Assembly (NCBI GenBank): GCA_949318235.1
Contig: OX439133.1
Span: 9,990,847-10,054,846, forward strand
Origin: Ecdyonurus torrentis
Taxonomy: Eukaryota; Arthropoda; Insecta; Ephemeroptera; Heptageniidae
Direction: 5' to 3'
DNA length: 64,000 nt
Position 1 is the first letter of the stretch. Each line of letters starts with the position of its first letter. Made by a program: the position numbers and the translations under genes. Below are positions 20,951-62,200 of the stretch, piece by piece. The notes beneath the pieces are model-generated. The model searched no databases. It was not told the DNA's origin and worked only from the letters and a program-made list of their open reading frames with translations.

Positions 20951-22391
20951 TGTTTGGGTCACCGGAGAGTTCAAATAAAAAGAAATATTGAAATTTTTAA
21001 TTGCAAATACGACCTTTTTGTTATTGGTAAGTAATGATAATAAGTCAATATACTATGGACCTTCATTTCTATTATAAATAACAAGTATAAAGTTGCGTAA
21101 AATTGCATTTTATTTAACTTTTTGTTCGACACTCCTTGTGTGTCTGTTAGTGTGGTAATCTGTATTGTTTTTCTTGTTTTGTTTTTTTGCTGACTTTAAA
21201 TAAAAATAATTAAATAAGGATTAAATTCTTAAAAAAATTAAATTGTTTTATAATAATTTTATTTTTAAACAAGATTTTTGACTATTTATAGGCTTTTAAA
21301 GTTTTAAATTTTCATGATCGAAAAGTTTGAGTCTGAAATTTTTGTTTTCCTTTGTTACAGATTAAAAATGCTAAGAGGTAACAGTTTAGTAATAAATTCA
21401 GCATTAAGAAATGTTTTAAGACTTTCTACAGCTTCAAATTCTGCACCTGTGGAAATTTCACCACATACAGATGCATCAAAAACATGTAAGTATTTGCCTC
21501 AAATTCAAACTGGAAACTGTTTTGTATTATTAGAACTATAATGTATGTATTTAAAATTTATAACATAGATCATAATTCATAAGTAGGATTTCCTAGTACC
21601 ACAGTCAATTAAGAAGTTATAAAGCCAGATTTTTAATATAAAATTATTAGACAAAAAATTACATTTATACAGAATTTTTTAGGTAAATATCCAAAGTTTA
21701 GGCAAGTTTCATTTCTTGGCAATTTTTTTGAATGTTTTAAATTGGGTAATATTTTTTCCAGCATACTTTTTGTTTGTAAAGAAAGGATGCGAAGTACATA
21801 CATAACAAACTAAGGGTACAGGATTGGAATCAGTGATGACATTAGTTGTAACAATAATGATATTCGTAAACCCTATTCCCATTGTTCCCTTGCTCCACAA
21901 AAAAAGCTGCTTACGGCCCTACAGTAATGATTATTTTTTTGTTGTGTGGAACAAAAAAAAAAAGGAGGGTTATGATCATTATTGCAACATTATTAAAAAA
22001 AATTATAGTATACATTTAAATCATAATTTTAAGACATGAAGCAGAAGGACGTGTAAATTTAATATGTTTACTATTTAAACAGGGTCTAGTTTATAATTAA
22101 AATTAATATGCTCCACAGCACCACTAGAACACCCAGATTACTTTGGTCTCGGTGAGTTGGTACGTGTCCGAGACTTATTTGAAGCTAGAGTACACCTTGG
22201 TCATAAAGAAGGCTCGTTACATCCACAAATGAGACAATATGTCCTGGGTTCAAGACTACAACACACCATCATTGATTTAGATCTAACTGCAGGATTGCTC
22301 AGGAGAGCACTACAGGTTAGTACACCAACTATTTTAGTCCTGAGTTTTAGGCAGAATTTAGATATAACAAACTGCATTTTCTGAAAGAGCT

Positions 22392-22422
<31 letters not shown>

Positions 22423-24274
22423 CAAGCTTTAAAATTAGATAAAAATTGCTTGTCAATTCCTCCCATTATAACATGGTAGTACTATCATGCCAAATTCTGC
22501 AAATAATTTAGTTATGCAAATAGATAACAGCAAATTATCTCTTATTGAAAAATATTACAAAAAAACAACAGCAACAGCATAATGAGAGAAAAAAATTAAA
22601 CTACCAGAATATTTTTGTTATTGTTATTTATACTGTATGCAGTCAACTGGGGTGATATTGAAATTCAATCACAGACCCAATTTCAAAGTGTAATATGTTC
22701 AGTGAGATCAGAGCTTAAATTAGAAATTTTCTTTTACCAGAGCTATTATAATGCTCAAAAACTCAAGATAGCTGCAGAGCTCCCATAAGTGTAATGTTAA
22801 TTTTGAACTTTTTACCCCCAAGCTGTTAGCCCCAGCTTGCTTTAAGCCCTGAGTAAGATATGAAAAAAGGAAAGCTCGCACATGATTGGAGTTTCAATTT
22901 CACTTTGGTTGACAGTACTGTATATGGAACACTTGCCATGCCCGTGATAACATCAGATGAAACATTTTGATATTGTGGACACAATGTAAAAGATATTACT
23001 AAAAATGTAACTCACATTACAGGTGACGGCACACATAGTATATCGAGGAGGTATCGTGCTATTCCTAGCTCCATCTGGCAGACCTGAAGTTGCACGTAAA
23101 GTAGAGCTGCTCGCCAAGGACGTACGAGAGTTTGCCAATGTCAGACCATGGAGGAGAGGAACCTTTACTAATGCAGATAAACAGGTGAGGTTTACACCTG
23201 GATAGTTGAGAAATTATGGTAGCATGTGTCTCCTGTCTTCCACTGTTTTTAACCTCTAGAAGACTCTATATTGTACTGTACAGGTACTCCCAACACTAAT
23301 TACACTATAGTAATACTCTAATAATTTACATCTTTGCCAAAAAAAAAAAAATATCTTGTCAAAAATCTTACCAGGGAGAGAGGGAGAGAGAGCTTTTGCA
23401 TATGAATGAATGGATTGCTTTTAAATGGCAATCGTGACCTCTCAACAATAAAAATAATTATAGAAATTTCTTTTGGGGCTAGAATACTTGGGAAATTCTA
23501 GTATTGACTAGTAAAGGAACAACGGTTTTGAGGCCGACTATAAGCGATTTTGGTCCCATCCACTTCCGTTTCTCCTTACTACACATGCGCAGTAAGTCAA
23601 AACGGAAGCAGATGTGAGCAAAATCGCTTATAGTCAGCCTCAAAACAGTTGTTCCTTTATTAGTCAATACTTTAACAAAGTTGGAACAATGTAAACAAAT
23701 GGAGCCGTTCACATTGCTTTTGAAAATCACATGTAAACGGCTCCATTTGTTTACATTGTTTCAACTTTGTTTATCCATCAACGGGCATCAAACTTACAGG
23801 TCAAGTGAATAATACTTAAGCCTACTCCCTACCCTTACCTACCCAGCAATGTATGTACAGCTCTGGCCAAAAGTATGATTTGTATAGGCAACCCTCAACC
23901 ACACTATGCTGCCTCGTTCTTAAACTTTTGGCCAGAGCTGTACATAATAATAGAAAACATGTCTACATTTGTGATTTCAGTTCGGTACAGTGACTCGCCT
24001 ACCAGACTTATGTGTATTCCTCGCCACACCTCACGATGCAATAGTAGACTGTGCCAAGATGAACATACCAAGTATAGCCGTACTGGACACTAACGCAGAT
24101 CCAGCGTACGTCACGTATCACATCCCCGGCAACGATGACTCCATTGTAGCTACGTCTTTGTATTGTAAACTGTTTGCAGAAACTGTTAGGAGAGCCAAGG
24201 CAAAGAAAATTCTAGATGACTCACAAGGTGTTTAGTTAGCAGTGCATTTGATATTTGTATTTAAGTTTAATAAA
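20930..24274 (+). CDS. MRPS2: Mitochondrial small-subunit ribosomal protein uS2m
   Basis: A structural protein of the mitochondrial 28S ribosomal subunit. An untranslated first exon ends at 21,026 (ATTG|GTAAGT). Coding exons: 21,361-21,485 (ATG at 21,368), 22,119-22,315, 23,023-23,184, 23,981-24,235 (TAG at 24,233-24,235). Phases agree and give 243 aa, shorter than human MRPS2 (296 aa) mainly at the ends. The first 20-25 residues are Arg/Ser-rich without acidic residues, typical of a mitochondrial presequence. The uS2 signatures are clear: ARVHLGHK, GSRLQHTIIDL, VYRGGIVLF, RLPDLCVFL and AKMNIPSIAVLDTN, ending with the GNDDS motif. The start follows a good acceptor (TTTGTTACAG) and no earlier in-frame ATG is compatible with the exon. 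AATAAA at 24,269-24,274 is the likely polyadenylation signal. Confidence 0.95.
21866..21980. repeat. Foldback family G, diverged copy in MRPS2 intron
   Basis: TTCGTAAACCCTATTCCC followed after about 90 bases by a degraded complement with GGAGGGTTATGATCATTATT. It matches the outer arm of 37,143-37,270. Confidence 0.45.
23501..23670. repeat. Foldback family H (AAAGGAACAACNGTTTTGAGG), copy 1
   Basis: A nearly perfect inverted repeat of about 170 bp: GTATTGACTAGTAAAGGAAC faces GTTCCTTTATTAGTCAATAC, with an inner GCGATTTTG arm. A diverged copy is at 41,179-41,342. It lies in the last MRPS2 intron. Confidence 0.85.
23673..23772. repeat. Short palindrome immediately following
   Basis: TAACAAAGTTGGAACAATGT continues to AAACAAATGGAGCCGTT and faces the complementary arm across about 28 bases. 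Both arms are nearly identical. It is directly adjacent to the previous element. Confidence 0.8.
23856..23942. repeat. Tc1-like MITE (TACAGCTCTGGCCAAAAGT), copy 1
   Basis: TACAGCTCTGGCCAAAAGTA at the left and its inverse ending at the right, with TA at both edges. Copies are at 51,030-51,151 and 59,830-59,948. This end sequence is characteristic of Tc1/mariner-type transposons. Only about 87-122 bp remain, so it is non-autonomous. It ends 38 bases before the last MRPS2 exon. Confidence 0.75.
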
Positions 24275-25404
24275 AGTATTGTGAAATATATAGATGTCTC
24301 TTTTCTTCTGATTTATAAAATTCAATTTTTACTGTACAACAAATTAGGTAAAAAAAAAATGAAATAAGGGAAACTACTATTTAAATTTTAATATTCAACC
24401 ATTGAAACCATTTTTGTTTATAATTAAAATAACTTTAAAAAATATACAAGGGTTATAATAATTTTGCAATCTTGCATGACTATTTCATTACATTATTTTT
24501 TTTATTATTGCAAATTTCGTGATCAAATAATTGTTTACTCGGCGCTTTTATTAATTAACAAGTTTGCAACAGCAAAAGAAAAAAAATCATGAATTACCTT
24601 AGGGAAAAATGAAAAATCTATATATATCTTTAAGGGTTCTATTTGTTCTCCTCATTAGTTGTGAGGGAGGATTAGTTTATTTTCAAACAATAGGTTTAAG
24701 TAATTGGATTTTACCAATGTTTTGATGGAAAATTCTTAATTAAAAAAAAAAAAACAAACAAAAACTGATGTGTCTAAATTAATAAGTGTAAAATCTTTCA
24801 TTTTTATTTTCCCAACATCACTGTAGTAATTTTCTCAAAAACACACAATACGGAAATTAGAGAACTATTCTTTACTGCTCAAATTGTGAGCCTCTAGTAA
24901 GCCCTATTGACTGAAGTCTCTTTGTTTATTTGGCATTACAAATATGAAAAGATTTTTAGGGATATAATTTACGTCGTATACATAAAAAAAAAAAGGAAAG
25001 TTTGGATTTTTTTATTTTATTATCAAAAAATGCATACAGAAAAAGAAGAAGAGCTTCAAATTATTTACAAATTCTATTATTTAAAAAATAATAAAAAACA
25101 TTCATTTTAAATAAAAATGAAACCCAAAATAATTTGTAAATTTACTGTTTAAATTAATATTTAATATGATGCAAAAATCTATTTATTCTTATTTGTTATA
25201 GACCTTCAAATGAATATGCAATGTCCCTTTGAAATTGGGTTGTATGAAATTTATTTATTTTTTATTATAAATCTTAATAAATAAAAAGCACATCAATTTC
25301 AATCTTAAAAAAAAAAAAAAAAGAAGAAGAAAAAATATAAAAATTTAGAAGTCATCATTGAAATCTGTAATAATTTTACTATACTGTACAATCCATCACC
25401 AAAA

Positions 25405-26330
25405 GATTACTAAATTTAACTTTTTATACATTATACTGGTTTGTCCCCGCTATAAGAAAAAAAAAGTGCTAAATTTAGAGAAAAAAGTTTTCTTTTTACA
25501 ATTTTAACTGGTTCTTTCCCTGCAAATGGAGCTAATAACAAATTAAGCATCCCTATAAAAATACCCAAACACCTCCCCCAATGTTAATTTACAAAATAAC
25601 TTGGCTTGTCCCTGCTTAAAAAGTTAAACAATTTTACTTTTTTTGCTTGAACTGACACAAATAAAATTAAAAAAAAAAATTAAAAAATAATAATAAAAAA
25701 AACTAGAACAAATAACAATAAAAAATTATATTCTTATTATATTATTATATGGTTGAACCTAAAAACTTCACAAATGGATCTCAAAATCCGATTTATAAAT
25801 TACAAATAATACCGATTCTATATTTTTTTTTTTTATTATTATTTTTTTTTTAATTTACAAATTATAAGCAGTTTCAAGTAGTCCAAATTAGAATAATGTA
25901 ATAAAATTTACTATTTTTTTTTTTATATATACAGGAATACTGGTTTGTCCCCACTAAAGCAAAAACTTTTGTTAAAAAAAAATTAAGAAAAAAAATTAAA
26001 ATTACTTTTTATACATTTTGTTACTGGTTGTTTCCCTGCAAATGGAGCTAACAAATTTAGCCTCACTATTAGAATACCCAAACACCTTCCCAAATGTTAA
26101 TTTACAAAATAACTTAGCTTGTCCCAGCAAAAGTCAAATAAAACTTTTTATCCTAAATTCTAAAAAAATAACTAAAAAAAACTAAAACTAAATTTAAATT
26201 TTACAACTAACTTGTCTGAAGCCCAAGTCAATAAAAATCAACTGCAATTTTTTTAAATAACCCTAAATCGATATCCTAATTTATTAAAATTATTCTATAA
26301 TTTAACTTTTTACAAATTAGCATGCCTATA
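25405..26330. repeat. Diverged tandem duplication
   Basis: The block TTTTTATACATT..ACTGGTTTGTCCC..CCTGCAAATGGAGCTAA..TACCCAAACACC..TTAATTTACAAAATAACTT occurs at about 25,415-25,620 and again at about 25,930-26,135 in the same order. A downstream unit (26,190-26,320) recurs at 26,725-26,850 around CAAGTCAATAAAAAT. Confidence 0.65.
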
Positions 26331-26357
26331 AACCTCTTTAAATAAAAATCAAATGAC

Positions 26358-26500
26358 CGAATGAATGACCGAATGAATGAATGAATGAATGAATGAATGA
26401 ATGAATGAATGAATGAATGAATGAATGAATGAATGAATGAATGAATGAATGAATGAATGAATGAATGAATGAATGAATGAATGAATGAATGAATGAATAT
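26358..26500. repeat. (AATG)n microsatellite
   Basis: About 35 tetranucleotide units. A similar array is at 56,997-57,130. Confidence 0.95.
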
Positions 26501-27110
26501 TTTATTAACTGAATTAAAAAAAAATTAAAATCTAATTCTGATAAAATACACTTATATGTGAATGCATCAGATTCAAAAGTAGACATTCAATATTCGCTGC
26601 ATGGTTCATTTCTCTCCCCCTAAGTAAGAGAAAATGACACTTACAGCCAATGTCAAATGTCTGCTTTTGCATCTGACGTGTTCATACATTATTGCTAAAA
26701 AAAAAAAAATCTTAACTCTAATTATTTTTATACAATTAACTTGACGGAAGCCTCAAGTCAATAAAAATTGACTGCAAAAGTTTTAATCCTAAAAATATAT
26801 CCTAATTTCTTAAAACTATTCTAAAAATTAAACTTTTTACAAAATAACTTTGATAATAACCCTTGCTTTTAATGAAAATGTTAGTTATAAATTATAATTC
26901 TGTGATAAAAAATATATTTATATTTACATAAAATATAAACATGATATTTTTGTCTTCCTGAAATTGCTACCAACTTACAATTTTACTTACAAATTATACT
27001 ACACTAAAAAAAAAAAAAAAAAAAAAAAAATGTTGGACACCAATAGAAGACGTTGCAAAAGTGAGTTCAGTTTTAAAAAATAAACAAACTTGTAGCTCAA
27101 CAATACTAAC

Positions 27111-27438
27111 AAAGTTCTAGCAGATAACTTTGTGTTTCCATTTTGATTTACCATGCTTTCTTATATATGAGGAACTAAATCAGCTACAACTCCTATTAGA
27201 ATTTTTCTCCAAGCTGAAATTTTTACCGTAGCTTAACTGAGAGCCTTAGCACCTTTGTTTTTATAAATTACAAATCATTTGAAACTCAGGAAAACAAAAG
27301 CTTTAAGGCTCAGTAAGTTACAGTAAAATGTTCAACACTGGGGAAAACTTCTAACTGGAGTTATAGCTGATTTATTCTCCATAAGAAAGTATGTTAAATC
27401 AAGAAAGGAACACAAAGTCGTCTGCTAGCACCTTGTTA
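27111..27438. repeat. Foldback element of about 330 bp
   Basis: CAAAGTTCTAGCAGATAACT faces a complement around GTCTGCTAGCACCTTG. Inner arms include AAATCAGCTACAACTCC against GGAGTTATAGCTGATTT. I did not find a second copy in the window. Confidence 0.7.
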
Positions 27439-27527
27439 ATAATGCCGTTTTTTTATAAACTAAATCCTTTTTGCAAGCTCTTCATTATAAGAAAACCCAT
27501 GAATTTTTAGGCATATTTTAATATACT

Positions 27528-27879
27528 TTAAAGGCATAGAACAAAAAGCTTGTCCAATATCCTAACATACCTGAATATCAACCTTGATTTGGTCGGAGTC
27601 ATTGATTTCTAATTTATTTTCCATTCACAAAATGCCACTGGCTGTCACTGACGCCACAGCTTGCCCGGTTTACGGGTGCGTAAAACAAGCGAGCTGTGAC
27701 ATCAGTTGTGGCATTTTGTGAATGGAAAATAAATTAGAAATCAATGACTTTTGCCAAATCAACGTTGATTTTCAGATTTGTTAGGATATTACACTACTTT
27801 TTTGTTCAAGGTGTTCTACGCCTTTAAGTATGCTAGGAAATTAGACAAACTTTTTGTTCAACGTGTTCTACACCTTTAA
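27528..27879. repeat. Foldback MITE family A, copy 3, with an extra solo end
   Basis: The complete element is 27,528-27,826 (TTAAAGGCATAGAACA to CTACGCCTTTAA). It is followed directly by a second partial right end, 27,829-27,879, finishing CTACACCTTTAA. The duplicated end suggests a nested or abortive second insertion. Confidence 0.75.
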
Positions 27880-28094
27880 CTAGTAAACATCAGAAATATT
27901 AAAAACTCATACTACTTTATGAAACTCATAACCATGTATTTAATATTTCTCCATAGATGTGTAAGAAAAAAAAAAGAAAAAAAAAAGCACGAAAGACTTA
28001 TTATTTGAATGAATCATTTACTTGCATATTCACCTGAAAATATTGATGCAAATACTTACTTGTAGTATAAAAAAAAAATAATAATAAAAAAAAA

Positions 28095-28600
28095 ATAATA
28101 AAAAAAAAGAGGTTGCCCGATTAATGCAGAAATCTAATAACTATGAAAATTAATTGAAATCTTAAATATTTATCCTAAATTTAATATTTTATATTACAGA
28201 TTACTTTGTTTATGCCTCACTCGTCAAAATTTGACATTTATTTTTAAAACTAACCTGGAATCCTTAACTGCTACCCCATATATACTTAAGTAAAATATTT
28301 ATAAAACAAAATAGATGCTATACATACTCTGATTTTAAACCTATTTTTTCAGTTTAAAAAAAAAAAGAAAAAAAAAGTACGATAAAATTAATGAAGAAAA
28401 TTAATTGATATTTATCTTAAATTTAAGTCTATATTACAAATACTTTATTTATGCCCACTCTGGTCAAATTTTGACATTTTAAAACTACCCTGAAACCCTA
28501 AACTGCTACCCCATAGAAATACTTAAGTACAATATTTATAAAACAAAATAGCTGCTTTACATACTCTCAGATTTTAAGCCCATTTTTAAATTTAAAAAAA
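28095..28600. repeat. Diverged tandem duplication of about 250 bp
   Basis: The two halves share TTTATGCC, CAAAATTTTGACATTT-like sequence, AACTGCTACCCCATA, TACTTAAGTA and ATTTATAAAACAAAATAG in order (about 28,190-28,350 and 28,430-28,600). A third weaker copy is near 29,200-29,260. Confidence 0.65.
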
Positions 28601-28892
28601 AGTGTAATTAAAAAAATGAAAAAGAAATATACAAATGAACAAAAGCTTTTAAAAAATAGTGTTAAAAAATAGTGTTAAAAAATAGTGAAAAGGGGGGAGG
28701 GGGCTCAAAACATAACAAATATATAAAAGCAGATATTTTGCACCTATTCTAAAAACCCTAAAAAAAATTATGTTACAAAATTACTGGAGAGTCCCCAAAG
28801 CCAACAAAGGCCTTATAGAAAAAAAATAATAATAAATTTAAATGAATTATATTCTTGTTGCCATTTGAAATGTACATTTCAAACATGTGCCA

Positions 28893-28897
<5 letters not shown>

Positions 28898-28944
<47 letters not shown>

Positions 28945-28963
28945 TAAAAGAAAAAAAAAAACG
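28898..28963. repeat. Long poly(A) tract
   Basis: About 43 consecutive A followed by a degenerate A-rich tail. Another A-run follows at 29,065-29,088. Confidence 0.95.
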
Positions 28964-29058
28964 TTTAGTTAATGTTTTAAAGTTAAGAATAGTGAATCAC
29001 TTTCAATTTTATATGAAATTTTAGCATAAAATAAAGGTAGTTTTAAAAAATGTTAGTT

Positions 29059-29089
<31 letters not shown>

Positions 29090-29519
29090 TGTAACATAAT
29101 GGCAACAAAAAAATATACTTTAAGATATTTTACATTAATTTAACTATTGTGCCCTAAATAAATACTAAAACCTAAAATAATCCTAAATTAAATTAATATT
29201 TATGTACAGAGTACTTTATCTGAAACCCCCTTTATATATCAAATTTCAAAATTTGACATTTTTAACTTAACTTAAATATATCTTAATATTCCTATTTACA
29301 GTAATCTAATTTATGAATTTAAATTTGAACATTTTACTAAAAAAAAAAAAAATAAATAAAAAAGCAAATAAGGGAACTGTAAAAATGATAGAATTTCTAA
29401 TCCCGGGCCGAAATGAAATTAATAATAATTAAACTTTGTCTAAATATTTTTCAAACCCCTTTTCTTTTGATTTTGAAAGTTTTGAAGCTTAAAAATTTGT
29501 GTGAATGTATGAATTTACA

Positions 29520-29757
29520 TTTTGTAATAATATTCGAGGGCTCCGTGGCATTTCAGTTCTACTGCACCCTCCGCGGTTGCAATTTTGGCTCATCTGCATT
29601 CTCCTCTCTCCCCTCTTTTGAAACATCTTTATACGCTTTGCCTGTACAGATGTGCCATTAGAAGGCGTGGCGAAGATTGCACATGTGCCAAAATTACAAC
29701 CGCGGAGATTGCAGAAGTACCAAAATGCTGCGGGACTCCTTGATATTATAAATTTTT
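29520..29757. repeat. Foldback element with GC-richer arms (CCGCGGTTGTAATTTTGG)
   Basis: Arms around TGCAACCGCGGAG-type sequence face each other across about 90 bases that include a CTCTCTCCCCTC stretch. Open frames on both strands here are products of the palindrome, not genes. Confidence 0.7.
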
Positions 29758-29949
29758 TTAACGTTTTATAAAATTTCAATTATTATAATTGAAAAATATA
29801 AGTTGTATGCACATACTTTGAAGAAAAAAAATCCACAACTTTGCGCTACAAATCCTTAAAAAAATTGCATGGAAACAATTATTTAGCTTTGCTGTTCTTT
29901 AGTGAACTCAACTAAAGAAATTTAACATTTAACTAAAAATACAATCAAT

Positions 29950-30350
29950 ATTAAAGAAAAGGGAAGAAATACCAGCAATGGCCTTACCACAGTAGAAGTT
30001 CTATGGAGAGGTTGAAGTCTCACATGGCACAGTTTTTGTTATAAAATAATGTTCATTTCATAACTGAGAGCTTTCGTCATGTTAATGACATTATCAATCA
30101 AAGTAGAAAATTACTTGAGCACATCACTGAGCAGTGTCTTGTCGTATACTCACACTGCTCTGTGATGTGCTCAAGTAATTTTCTCCTTTGATTGATAATG
30201 TCATTAACATGACGAAAGCTCTGTTATGAAATGAACATTATTTTATAACAAAAACTGTGCCGCGGGAGACTTCGACCTCTCCATGAAACTTCTACTGTGG
30301 TAAGGCACTTGCTGGTAATTCTATCCTTTTCAATGGTTTTTTCCTTAAAC
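29950..30350. repeat. Foldback family C, copy with ACTTGAGCACATCAC core
   Basis: A 400-bp near-perfect inverted repeat. The outer arms are ATACCAGCAATGGCCTTACC and its complement; the inner arms are AAAATTACTTGAGCACATCA and CGTCATGTTAATGACATTAT. Related copies are at 36,790-37,045 and 55,525-55,793. Confidence 0.85.
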
Positions 30351-32669
30351 TAATTTCAAAACATTCTGCCAAAAAAATCACACAGCTTCAAAATATAATT
30401 TAAAATTCCAATATGCAAAATCTAACCCAAACTGCCTAATCCAAATAAAACCAACACCCCCAATTTCTTATACAACCCCAAATTCTAACAATCCCAACTT
30501 TTAGAAAATCATGCATATCCCAATAGGAAAGAACTAAAAACACACACAAGAATAAATAGATTTTTCATATTACTATATTTGCAAAAACACATTAATTTAT
30601 TAATTTTTTTACATAATTTTTTTAAAAAACTAAAATAATGGGTTCATTTTTATTTTTAATGAATGCTTTTTGTTTTTTTAAGTTAACATACTTGATACAG
30701 TGGCCATATTGATGCTATAAATGCAAAATTAAATAAAAGAATGGTCATCAAAAAAAGTTGGTAGAAAAATACAAAAAATTAAGAAAATAATAAAGGGTGA
30801 TATTTTTTTTTCTATCTTCATCAATATGGCACCTGAAATACATAATATTTTTATGAAAATAAACGGCCAAAAGAATTAGATCCTTGCATAGAGGGTAAAA
30901 TAAAAACAATATTTTTAAATAACTTTAAAAAAATTGATTTTTTTTTTTTTTTTTTTTTTTTGCCATTTTTACTTTTTTTTTTTTTTTTTTTTTTTTCTTT
31001 TTTTTTTCATGGCCTCTTGGTTTGAATTAAAATAATAATTAAAAATCTGAGAGAAATCTAATTAATTTAACACACGATTTAAAATAATGCTAGGATCTAA
31101 TTATTTTAATACAAAAAGATATTATATTTTCACACACAATATAGCATTTTTTTTCTTTCTTTCTTTCTATTTTAATTAATATTTTAATATACCTATAATT
31201 ACTACTATAGCGAGCTATATTTTTTAAGCACATTTAAAAATATACATAGTTAAAGCAAGCATTTTATTACAAAAAACACAGATTATTTTCCTACTTAAAA
31301 ATTTAAACAAAATTACAAATATCAAAAATTATTGATGCTATATAAAATAGCACTGAAAAAAAATGTGACTTTTTTTTTTAGTTTTCTGTATGAAATTTGA
31401 ATTAAATAATGCCCATATTATTTAAATGCTTACAGATTAATTTCATAACAGATTTTTTTTTTTGAGGTCAATACACACAAAAAAAAAATTTAAAAAAAAA
31501 ATTGTAAGAATTACATGAAAATAATAAAAAATATATACAGTTTTTTTACTGGTTCAAGTTCCCCCTTTCGTCAATTATTAGACTTTTTTTTTTCTAACTT
31601 AAAATTAGTACCTAAATCTACTATTATTTACAAGCAGTGAAAATATAATTTGTCATACATACAAAGTTAAAATTTTATACTAGCAATATATTTCTTCATT
31701 TTATGACAGTGAAAATATTAAATGTTATAGATAATATCTATTATGAAACTCAAAATATGAGTTTGAGAAACTATTTTTGACTATATAAACATAATCAGGG
31801 GAAAATAATGAATATAAAATTAAATAGGAGTTATGACATTTTAGAATTATACATTTATTATTATGAATCTTACTCTTTTTTTTTTCCATCAAATGTTTGT
31901 ATAATGCAAAAATGTCGGTATTTTTAAATTGATAATAATAAAATATTGACAAATAATAAAAAAAATAATTATAAAAAAAGGTACATAATAACGTAAATTA
32001 GACCATGAAATTAAATTTTAACTGAAAGTATAATATATTTCACACTTTCATATATTTTACTTACAATAAAATTAAAATCTACCTAACAAAAAAAAAAAAA
32101 ATGTACAGACACCCATTGCGCATCTTTTAGGCCATATTTATTGTATTTAAAAACACTTTAAAACCTAACAAGATGCCGTTAAAATTTTAATCACAAAATG
32201 GGACCTTCTAAATTATGCTAATTTTTATCAAGACTAAAATTTTACCATACGAGTGAGCATTAAATAACCATAATTCAACAAGAAATTTCCGCTGTTTTTC
32301 CCCTCACCATGGCGTCATGTTAAAAATATATTTGATAGCAAATGTTGTGCTGTTTGCATAAATTGAAATTTTCTATGCCTTCTACAGAAATACTGTTATT
32401 TTTGCAAGGCCCATCTTGCAAAGTTTAAAATGAATAGCAATCCTGCTAGGCATAAAGGTTGTCTCTGATACACTTTTTAGCATAGCAAAAGTAACTTAAA
32501 AAAAAAAAAATCCTGTTTTACAAATTGAACTCAGAAATAGAAGTAAAATGAAAGTAGTCATCTTTCTTTTACTTTAAAATGAAGTTTCTACCTATGCTGA
32601 AATATGTGATTTTATCACCTATACTATAATATGGAGTCTATAAAATGTGATAGCTTGATGTCTTAATTT

Positions 32670-32675
32670 TTTATT
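32670..32675 (-). terminator. TCERG1: TCERG1 polyadenylation signal
   Basis: AATAAA on the minus strand, 39-44 bases after the TCERG1 stop codon at 32,714-32,716. Confidence 0.6.
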
Positions 32676-32713
32676 ATGAATAAAAAAAAATATACGTAAA
32701 AAAGCTTGAATTC

Positions 32714-61006
<28,293 letters not shown>

Positions 61007-61224
61007 CTGACGAACCAATCATACAATTCAGCATTTTAGTGTCGTTATTTTACTTCATGGCACAAATTGAGGCATTTTTAATAAGGCCCAAATTACCATG
61101 TTTTTGCATAAGATACAGTCACCATTAATTACAAGTTTTAAAATTATTATTACCATATTATGACTACCATTTTACATGTTTCCTACTACCATATTACGAT
61201 AAAGGGAAGTAAAACATTGAGGTT

Positions 61225-61375
61225 GGATATCAAGTCTTCCGGATAGAAATGTTGTTGTAGAGTTTTTTTTTGTGATGCGACCTTGAATCTTACCTGTTCT
61301 TTAAATAGAGCTCATAGTCGCATGGCAAAAAAAAACTCTACAACGACATTTCTATCCGGAAGAACTGATATGATA
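61225..61375. repeat. Foldback element (TCTTCCGGATAGAAATGTTG arms)
   Basis: AAGTCTTCCGGATAGAAATG faces CATTTCTATCCGGAAGAACT; nearly perfect arms of about 50 bases. Confidence 0.8.
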
Positions 61376-61454
61376 AAAAAGGAGATACCAGCGCTTGATT
61401 TACCATAGTGAAGAAAGTCCAATAGTTTGGTGAAAATTGTTCTAGCACAGAGAT

Positions 61455-61565
61455 TAATGCTGTTTGTAAACCCTGTTCTCTGCACCAAAAATAACGATCG
61501 CCTATGGTTATTCAAATGGAATGCATATTTTTTTATGCAAGAGAATAGGGTTTACGAACAGCATT
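61455..61565. repeat. Foldback family G, copy
   Basis: AATGCTGTTTGTAAACCCTG faces AGGGTTTACGAACAGCATT, preceded by a family C end fragment (61,370-61,445). Confidence 0.8.
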
Positions 61566-61649
61566 ATTATAAACATATTGGTAGCTTTTGGCTCCATGCT
61601 ACAAGAGAAACAATATGTATGTGTGCCTTTGCCAGTCTTTTTAGACTTG

Positions 61650-61830
61650 CAGAGACGTTATAAATGTATATCGTTTCTATCACGTCAAAATGTTTCTAGT
61701 GAAATTATGATGAGTGCGCCAAACGTTCCATCTGACGCTGTTAACCCTATGTAGATGGAACGCTTGACAGGCTTGTGATTATTTCACTTGATACATTTTG
61801 ACGTGATAGACGATATATAGTTTCATGAAG
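61650..61830. repeat. Foldback element (ATCACGTCAAAATGT arms)
   Basis: TCGTTTCTATCACGTCAAAA faces TTTTGACGTGATAGACGA; inner arms AACGTTCCATCT/AGATGGAACG. Confidence 0.75.
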
Positions 61831-62017
61831 ACGCATAATGAAGACCAAAAATTTTAGTGAATAATTTTATTGCATATCTAAAGAGATCATTATAAATGGA
61901 TTGATAAGCAAATTTGTAATTTTTTATTTTATTTATTAAACACCAAGGTGTTTAATGTTGTTGACAAGGGCTTTAAGTTTCAATTTATTATTCTTTTTAT
62001 TTAATGTGTTTATACAT

Positions 62018-62200
62018 ATCGATGATGTTGCGAACAATATGTGTAACTCGTATTTTGTCAGGCAAAGCAAAATGTGTAAGTCATTATTTGTCACGCTAAG
62101 CAATATGTGCAAGTCGAGCGCCATCTCCATTACGTTCGGGAACGACTTACACATTTTGCTTAACTTGACAAAAAACGAGATGTTCGCAACATCATCAATA
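62018..62200. repeat. 33-bp-unit foldback family K, copy (TGTGTAAG type)
   Basis: ATCGATGATGTTGCGAAC faces GTTCGCAACATCATC. About 2.5 left units and 1.5 right units carry TGTGTAAC/TGTGTAAG. The core is GAGCGCCATCTCCATTACGT. Confidence 0.8.

Larger units (their letters stand above)
24275..32669. other. Intergenic region between convergent MRPS2 and TCERG1
   Basis: About 8.4 kb without a gene I can support. It holds the repeats listed separately, several poly(A) runs (for example 27,006-27,030, 28,898-28,942, 29,065-29,088) and poly(T) runs (30,938-30,996). The reading frames inside it are short or arise from repeats. Confidence 0.7.

Noticed and set aside
26338..26586. Reading frame with a repeating His-Ser-Phe-Ile pattern
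   Set aside because: It is only the translation of the (AATG)n microsatellite; the same artefact occurs at 56,910-57,185.
29413..29779. Overlapping frames on both strands with similar CNFG-containing sequence
   Set aside because: The similarity arises because the DNA is palindromic; there are no splice sites or protein similarity.
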